Assembly (NCBI GenBank): GCA_965602945.1
Contig: CBFDBC010000149.1
Span: 1-9,393 of the forward strand
Source of the DNA: JAUXEH01 sp965602945
Lineage (GTDB): Bacteria > Acidobacteriota > Aminicenantia > Aminicenantales > Aminicenantaceae
Reading direction: 5' to 3'
Length of the DNA stretch: 9,393 nucleotides
The position numbers were made by a program, and so were the translations under genes. The notes beneath the pieces were generated by a model that saw only the letters and a program-made list of their open reading frames with translations, made no database searches and had not been told where the DNA came from. Positions 5,269 to 9,393 of the stretch are shown here, piece after piece (position 1 is the first letter of the stretch; the number at the start of each line of letters is the position of its first letter).

Positions 5269-7815
5269 ATGACATCCACTGGAAACCATACAGGCACCGG
5301 GGACCTCGGGTACTCTCTCTTAACCCTGCACCGGCTCAAGGCGGCCTTTTCCGAGCAGAAGCTCTCCCGCCCCATGAAGCGGCGGCGTTTCGATCCCGGA
5401 GACGAGCCCTCCTATAACATAACCGGGGTCCTGCCCGCACGCTCCGGACGGGCCCATCTCAAGATCGAGGATTTCGTGGGGGGCGGTTTCGCCGGCCAGG
5501 TCTATAAGGTCAAGGTGTTGGGACTGGAGCTGCCGGACGGACCCATCCCAGGGCTGGAAACGGGGCAGAGCTACGCGCTCAAGCTGCTGGTGCCGGCCCG
5601 GGGCTTCGCCAGGTTCTTTCGCGGCCTGCTGTACGCGGTCGGCTTCCAGGGCCCCTTCGCCCCGCAGGTCAACCCCACGGCGGCCCGGGCAGGCGCGCTG
5701 TGGCAGAAATTCATCCGGCGAGGGGCCGGGCTCCGCTTCGGCACGGAAGGCTCCGTCGTGGACATCCTGGCCACCCTGGTCGATCCCGACCTGGGCAGCA
5801 CCGGAGAGATCAGCGAATGGGTGGACGGCCGCCTCTGGAGGTTCGAGGTCGACGACGACCTGGATGCGCGGAGGAGGTGGAAACCCGGCCGGCCGGACAC
5901 GGGAGTGGGCTCGCCCGAATACCGCGCCAAGAAAGCCTTCATGCGGGACCTGGTGCGTCTTCTGCACGACATGGGGGCCCCTGAGCTGGCCCGCCAGTAC
6001 GAGTGGTGGACCTGCAAGAGCCAGCCCAACTCCCTCAAGCGCCGGAGCGATGACTCCGATCCGCGGACCGGCCACGTGGCCGTGGACTTCCGGGCAGGAT
6101 TGGCCCTGCTTCCGTTCCTGCCCATGTCTCCAGCGGATATCGTACTGATCATGAAGGGCTTTTTAAGGGGCCGTGTGGTCCAGTTCGACCGGGGCGACAC
6201 GGACCGGCTTCGACGGTTCGTCGAGGAAAACCCCGGCTCTTTTGGAGGCATGCAGGACGCCTTCGAGGAACTGGTGCGCACGGACGGGGAATACCGGGAC
6301 TCCCTGCCAGACATCACAGGCCACACCTTCCGGCTGCTGTACAAACGCGCCCTCTGGCGGTCCATCCTGCGGCAGCACATGACCGGCCTGGCCCTCCGGA
6401 AACACATCGACGCGGAGACAGCTGCCCAGGCATCAGAGGGCGGGGCTCGGGCCGCTGGCCTCTACCTGCTGGGAGTGCTGCCCTTCCTGGGCCGCTTCCT
6501 GCGGCGTGTATGGGGCCACCGGCTCTACCGGCGGCACTACCGCCTCCTGTGCACCAGCCCATCCTACCTGGGCCGGACCTGGAAGGGCCGGCGGGCGGAG
6601 GCGCTCATCCGCTGGCACCGGGACGGGCGCCTGACCTGCCAGAAAGCGGAGCGTCTCAACCGGGCGCCCCTGCGGTTCGCCGCCCATCTCCCGCTCTCCC
6701 TCCTTCCTGCCGGCCTGCACCGCTTTTGCTCCGACCGCAGGTTCGCGCGGAAGAGGCTGGATTTTATCTTCCTGCGGCCCCTTCGCCTCTATTTCCGTGC
6801 GGACGCCCGCGAGCAGTGGCTGCAGGATACCATTTCCCAGGGGGAGGACAGCGGCATGCTCACCACCGAGGAGAGCGGCCGCATCCGGGCACGGATCAAA
6901 GAGCCATTCATCCAGAAATACCTCAAGAGCCTGGCCGTACACGTGTGCACGGTCCCGGTCACCCAGGTCGTCTCCGTCCTGGTGGCCGTCATATATGTGC
7001 GGCTCCATCCGGAGCTCTCCTGGCAGGAGGCGTCCCTGCGGGCCGGTTTGATCCTGGGGCTGTTCCAGGTCATCCCCATCTCACCCGGTTCCCTGGCACG
7101 GGGCCTGTATGTCACCTTCCTGGTGCTGCGGGAACGCAATTTTAAGGACTACAACATCGCCTTTTTCCTGAGTTTTTTTAAATATGTCGGCTACCTGGCC
7201 TTCCCCATCCAGATGGCCTACAGGTATCCGGACCTGGCACGTTTCATGGCCGGCCACTGGGCCACGGGTGTCGTCCACATCGTCCCGGTATTCGGCGAGC
7301 GGGGCGCCCTGCTGGAGCATGCCATGTTCGACCTGTTCTACAACACCCCGCTGACCGTGAGGCGGCGCATGCTGCGGCGGCGTCAGTCCCGAGAGGGGAG
7401 GGCAAAGCGCTCCTGGCACACCGTACCCGTGGTCCTGGGCTGTCTGGGGCTCCTGATCGGCCTCGAGGCCCTATCCGCCCGGCTGACAGGAAGCCCGGCC
7501 GGATTCCATCAGGTCTGGTGGGCGGCCCTGTGGGTCCCGGTCCTGCTGGGTGTCGCGGTGACGGCAGGGGCCGGGGGGGCCTCACTCGGCGGGCGCCTGG
7601 GCCTGGCGGCCCTGAGCGGGGCGCTCCTGGGATGGCTTTATGCCGTGAGCAGCGCCCTTGTCAGGCTTAATTTTGCCTTCTCCCCGTCCGAATCCCTGGA
7701 CTTATTGGCTTTGCTCGGCAGCACGGCGGCCCCGGGATTCTGGCAGGCCTTCCTCTTTTCCCTGCTGGCGTTGATCGCCGTCCTGGTTACGGAAACCCGC
7801 AGGACCCGGTCCTAG
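5269..7815 (+). CDS. Large unassigned protein: divergent kinase-like N-terminal domain fused to a polytopic membrane domain
   Basis: I cannot place this 848-residue protein in a named family. No signal peptide is visible. Residues about 62-285 resemble a protein kinase fold: a Gly-rich loop VGGGFAGQVYKV (70-81), YALKLL (102-107) with the ATP-site Lys K105, a hinge-like ISEWVDGRLW (181-190), a helix LVRLLHDMG (228-236), a catalytic-loop-like CKSQPNSLKR (249-258) and VAVDFRAG (270-277) in the DFG position. The usual catalytic Asp would align with C249, so it may be a pseudokinase or an unusual enzyme. Residues about 290-555 are rich in Arg and aromatic residues, with one possible hydrophobic helix (396-411). 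The C-terminal part has hydrophobic segments near 560-578, 592-620, 629-650, 718-735, 749-767, 773-798 and 823-840, including the striking FQVIPISPGSLARGLYV (599-615). It follows manC by 78 bases from its own promoter. The ribosome site (GAGGA, 5249-5253) is rather distant, so the first 35 residues are uncertain; the next Met is residue 36. A role on a surface glycolipid is only a guess from context. Confidence 0.85.
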   Translation: MTSTGNHTGTGDLGYSLLTLHRLKAAFSEQKLSRPMKRRRFDPGDEPSYNITGVLPARSGRAHLKIEDFVGGGFAGQVYKVKVLGLELPDGPIPGLETGQSYALKLLVPARGFARFFRGLLYAVGFQGPFAPQVNPTAARAGALWQKFIRRGAGLRFGTEGSVVDILATLVDPDLGSTGEISEWVDGRLWRFEVDDDLDARRRWKPGRPDTGVGSPEYRAKKAFMRDLVRLLHDMGAPELARQYEWWTCKSQPNSLKRRSDDSDPRTGHVAVDFRAGLALLPFLPMSPADIVLIMKGFLRGRVVQFDRGDTDRLRRFVEENPGSFGGMQDAFEELVRTDGEYRDSLPDITGHTFRLLYKRALWRSILRQHMTGLALRKHIDAETAAQASEGGARAAGLYLLGVLPFLGRFLRRVWGHRLYRRHYRLLCTSPSYLGRTWKGRRAEALIRWHRDGRLTCQKAERLNRAPLRFAAHLPLSLLPAGLHRFCSDRRFARKRLDFIFLRPLRLYFRADAREQWLQDTISQGEDSGMLTTEESGRIRARIKEPFIQKYLKSLAVHVCTVPVTQVVSVLVAVIYVRLHPELSWQEASLRAGLILGLFQVIPISPGSLARGLYVTFLVLRERNFKDYNIAFFLSFFKYVGYLAFPIQMAYRYPDLARFMAGHWATGVVHIVPVFGERGALLEHAMFDLFYNTPLTVRRRMLRRRQSREGRAKRSWHTVPVVLGCLGLLIGLEALSARLTGSPAGFHQVWWAALWVPVLLGVAVTAGAGGASLGGRLGLAALSGALLGWLYAVSSALVRLNFAFSPSESLDLLALLGSTAAPGFWQAFLFSLLALIAVLVTETRRTRS
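7812..7815. other. Shared CTAG: overlapping stop codons of two convergent genes
   Basis: The TAG of the plus-strand gene (7813-7815) and the TAG of the minus-strand E1-beta gene (7814-7812) are read from the two strands of one CTAG, inside the palindrome CCTAGG (7811-7816). There is no intergenic space and no room for a separate terminator, so transcripts from both sides must run into the opposing gene. Confidence 0.95.
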
Positions 7816-8834
7816 GCCTGAACCGCTCCCACCAGGCTCCGGGCCGTCTCCACGATCCTCTGCATGTGGGGCACGGCTTTTTCCGCCAGGACCCTGGCAA
7901 AGGGGATCGTATCCTCCGTGCACACCCGTGCGTAGGAGGCACTGACACCCGACTCCATCACCACTGCCGCCAGCTCGCCGGACAGCCCGAACTCCCGGTA
8001 ATCCTCATCCACCACCAGCATCCGTCCGGTCTGCGCGACCGATTCCAGGACCGTGGCCGCATCCAGGGGGGAGACCGACCGCAGGTCGATGACACAGGAG
8101 GATATTCCATCTTTCTCAAGGCTTTCCGCAGCCTCCAGGCACCGAAACACGCTCACTCCCAGGCTGACCATCGTGAGATCGAGGCCTTCCCTGCGGACAG
8201 ACGCGGACCCAAGTGGGACCGGCTCCCACGGCAGGGGAACGCCCCCGGAGGCGCCGGCTTCCGGGATATCCAGGTCCAGGTTCTTCCTCCCTCCGGTCAC
8301 CAGGTACTCGAGATGCCGTTCGGAGAGCAGCTTGTGCTCGCAGAAGACCACCGGCCCGTCCGACCGCAAGGCCGACAGCATCAGCCCTCCGGCATCCGCT
8401 GGATTGGACGGCACGACCACACTCAGCCCCGGGATGTGGGCCAGCCATCCCCAGAGGCTCTGCTCGTGCTGGCCGGCATCCCCGTAGCCGCCGCCGCAGG
8501 AGGCACGGACCACCAGGGGCACGTTCCAGAGCCCCCCGGAAAACACCTCGGTCTTGGCGGCATGGTTGACGAGGGCATCCATGGCCACGGTCACGAAATC
8601 CACCATCCAGAGCTCGACCACGGGGCGCAGCCCGGCCATGGCCGCGGCCACGGCCGCCCCCATGAAACCGGCCTCGCTGATCGGTGCGGAGCGTACGCGT
8701 TCCTCCCCGAACCTCGTGTAGAGCGGGAGCCGGAAGGCCGCGATATCTTCTCCCAGAAGCACGATTCGGGGATCACGGTCCATCTCTTTGCCCAGAACAT
8801 CATCCACGGCCTCAGAAAACTTCATGGTTTTCAT
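7812..8834 (-). CDS. 2-oxo acid dehydrogenase E1 component, beta subunit
   Basis: This is the beta subunit of a thiamine-diphosphate-dependent E1 (pyruvate, acetoin or branched-chain type), which with E1-alpha decarboxylates a 2-oxo acid and passes the acyl group to a lipoyl E2. From the ATG at 8834 it has 340 residues, typical for PdhB/AcoB/BkdA2. Visible signatures are MKFSEAVDDVL (4-14), VLLGED (25-30), PISEAGFMGAAVAAAMAG (51-68) with E54 as the glutamate that activates the cofactor, CGGGYGDAGQHEQSLWGWLA (113-132), HIPGLSVVVPSNPADAGGL (133-151) and the C-terminal LRSVSPLDAATVLESV. The start is set by GGGAGGA (8848-8842), 7 bases before the ATG; a GTG one codon earlier (8837) is less well spaced. 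The ATG overlaps the E1-alpha stop as TGATG, so the subunits are translationally coupled. No E2 gene follows. The substrate cannot be named from this sequence. Confidence 0.93.
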   Translation of the reverse strand: MKTMKFSEAVDDVLGKEMDRDPRIVLLGEDIAAFRLPLYTRFGEERVRSAPISEAGFMGAAVAAAMAGLRPVVELWMVDFVTVAMDALVNHAAKTEVFSGGLWNVPLVVRASCGGGYGDAGQHEQSLWGWLAHIPGLSVVVPSNPADAGGLMLSALRSDGPVVFCEHKLLSERHLEYLVTGGRKNLDLDIPEAGASGGVPLPWEPVPLGSASVRREGLDLTMVSLGVSVFRCLEAAESLEKDGISSCVIDLRSVSPLDAATVLESVAQTGRMLVVDEDYREFGLSGELAAVVMESGVSASYARVCTEDTIPFARVLAEKAVPHMQRIVETARSLVGAVQA

Positions 8835-9393
8835 CACACCGTCCTCCCGGTCCGGTCCGCCAGCGCCTCGGACACGACCGCCTCCATCTCATTCCGGATA
8901 TCCTCTTCGGTCTGTTCCAGCCAATCCCCTTCGTCTTTCAGCCGCTCCCGGGTCAGCCTCAGGGGATCCATACGCTTTGCCTTCTGCTCCTGCCTGGCCC
9001 TGTCGATCCGGGTCAGGGCCCGCTTCAGGTTCCCCAGCCGGGCAGCGCGGCCCTCGCCCTCCGAAGACACGAGAGACCGTATGGTCTCTCCCGCCATGTG
9101 CCGGGCCTGCTTGAGTGGCCGCCGCAAGATCCTCAGGTACCCGTCACCCAAAAAATGGCCTTCATAATGAAAGCATCGGGAGAGCAGGAAGGCCGGGGGG
9201 CCCCCTTCCCTGACCGCCTGGAAAGCCGAGGAGGCCGCCTCCCGAACAGATTCCACCCGGGTCCCGTCCACCTCATAAGGCATAAGCCCCAGTCCCTGGG
9301 CCCGCTGCAGCAGGTCACCCCCGGTCACCTCTAAGGAGAGGGTTGTGATGGACAGGCCGTTGTCCTTGCACACGAAGACCACCGGAAGTTTCC
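8834..9393 (-). CDS. 2-oxo acid dehydrogenase E1 component, alpha subunit, C-terminal part (5' end outside window)
   Basis: The frame is open to the window edge and yields 185 residues of an E1-alpha subunit. The fragment starts KLPVVFVCKDNGLSITT (1-17), the end of the thiamine-diphosphate motif, usually VCENN; here the first Asn is Asp. GGDLLQRAQGLGLMPYEVDG (24-43) and RCFHYEGHFLGD (72-83) are family-typical, the latter with the His of the active-site loop. MDPLRLTRERL (141-151) and the acidic helix to the end match the usual C-terminus. Between GHFLGD and MDP there are clearly more residues than usual (about 63 from the Gly of GHF to the Met, against roughly 26 in common E1-alpha proteins as I recall them). 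The extra stretch (about 87-138) is rich in Arg and Lys and replaces the normal serine-containing phosphorylation loop. A GTG at 9382 is not a real start, since conserved residues precede it. Confidence 0.9.
   Translation of the reverse strand, partial: KLPVVFVCKDNGLSITTLSLEVTGGDLLQRAQGLGLMPYEVDGTRVESVREAASSAFQAVREGGPPAFLLSRCFHYEGHFLGDGYLRILRRPLKQARHMAGETIRSLVSSEGEGRAARLGNLKRALTRIDRARQEQKAKRMDPLRLTRERLKDEGDWLEQTEEDIRNEMEAVVSEALADRTGRTV
8842..8848 (-). promoter_or_regulatory. Ribosome binding site that sets the E1-beta start
   Basis: Read on the minus strand, GGGAGGA lies inside the end of E1-alpha, 7 bases before the ATG at 8834 and only 4 before the GTG at 8837. The spacing favours the ATG. 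Confidence 0.65.
9071..9090 (-). other. Perfect 8-base-pair inverted repeat inside E1-alpha
   Basis: GAGAGACC (9071-9078) and GGTCTCTC (9083-9090) are exact reverse complements around a 4-base loop. The structure lies within the E1-alpha-specific insertion (residues about 101-107, GETIRSL). No T-run follows on either strand, so it is not a typical terminator. The pairing is seen; a function is not established. Confidence 0.5.

Noticed and set aside
5886..5896. CCGGCCGGCCGG palindrome-like stretch
   Set aside because: Short self-complementary GGCC/CCGG strings are common in this GC-rich window and this one simply encodes GRPD-type residues in frame.
8241..8264. CCGGA...TCCGG inverted repeat in E1-beta
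   Set aside because: Only a five-base-pair stem with a long loop, no more than expected by chance in GC-rich coding sequence.
7866..9167. A 433-codon open frame on the plus strand opposite the E1 genes
   Set aside because: Long antisense frames are expected in GC-rich coding DNA. Its translation is low-complexity (rich in Gly, His, Arg, Pro) with no recognisable motif, and the opposite strand encodes clear E1 subunits.

Overview
The window is a GC-rich, almost fully coding stretch from a Gram-negative bacterium. The run pyrG-kdsA-kdsD-kdsC, with a metal-dependent (Cys-type) KdsA, is the arrangement I associate with Desulfobacterota (former Deltaproteobacteria). That taxonomic guess rests on gene order and protein flavour only.

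Layout: positions 1-5190 hold six plus-strand genes packed as one operon. They are the 3' end of pyrG (CTP synthase), kdsA (Kdo-8-phosphate synthase), kdsD (arabinose-5-phosphate isomerase), kdsC (Kdo-8-phosphate phosphatase), a phosphomannomutase/phosphoglucomutase (manB/algC type) and manC (mannose-1-phosphate guanylyltransferase). Spacing runs from a 38-base overlap to a 23-base gap. The genes supply precursors for surface polysaccharide. KdsD, KdsA and KdsC make Kdo; CTP from PyrG is what KdsB (not in the window) needs to activate it; ManB and ManC turn mannose-6-phosphate into GDP-mannose. The lptC-lptA-lptB genes that often follow kdsC are absent here and the mannose pair takes their place.

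Positions 5191-5268 form the only real intergenic gap. It carries a good sigma-70-type promoter (TTGACT, 17 bases, extended TATACA) overlapped by a CRP-like palindrome. It drives an 848-residue protein (5269-7815) that I cannot assign to a named family. Its N-terminal third looks like a divergent protein-kinase fold and its C-terminal part is a multi-helix membrane domain. This is the most novel item in the window.

Positions 7812-9393 are on the minus strand: a translationally coupled pair for the alpha (partial) and beta subunits of a thiamine-diphosphate-dependent 2-oxo acid dehydrogenase E1. E1-beta ends tail-to-tail with the 848-residue gene, and the two TAG stop codons share a CTAG. No E2 gene follows E1-beta, and the E1-alpha has an unusual arginine/lysine-rich insertion.

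No tRNA, rRNA, CRISPR array, insertion sequence or phage gene is visible. Smaller structural curiosities are a strong hairpin across the pyrG stop codon, a perfect hairpin inside E1-alpha, a 15-base tandem duplication in the catalytic motif of kdsC, and homopolymer tracts near the start of manB and manC.
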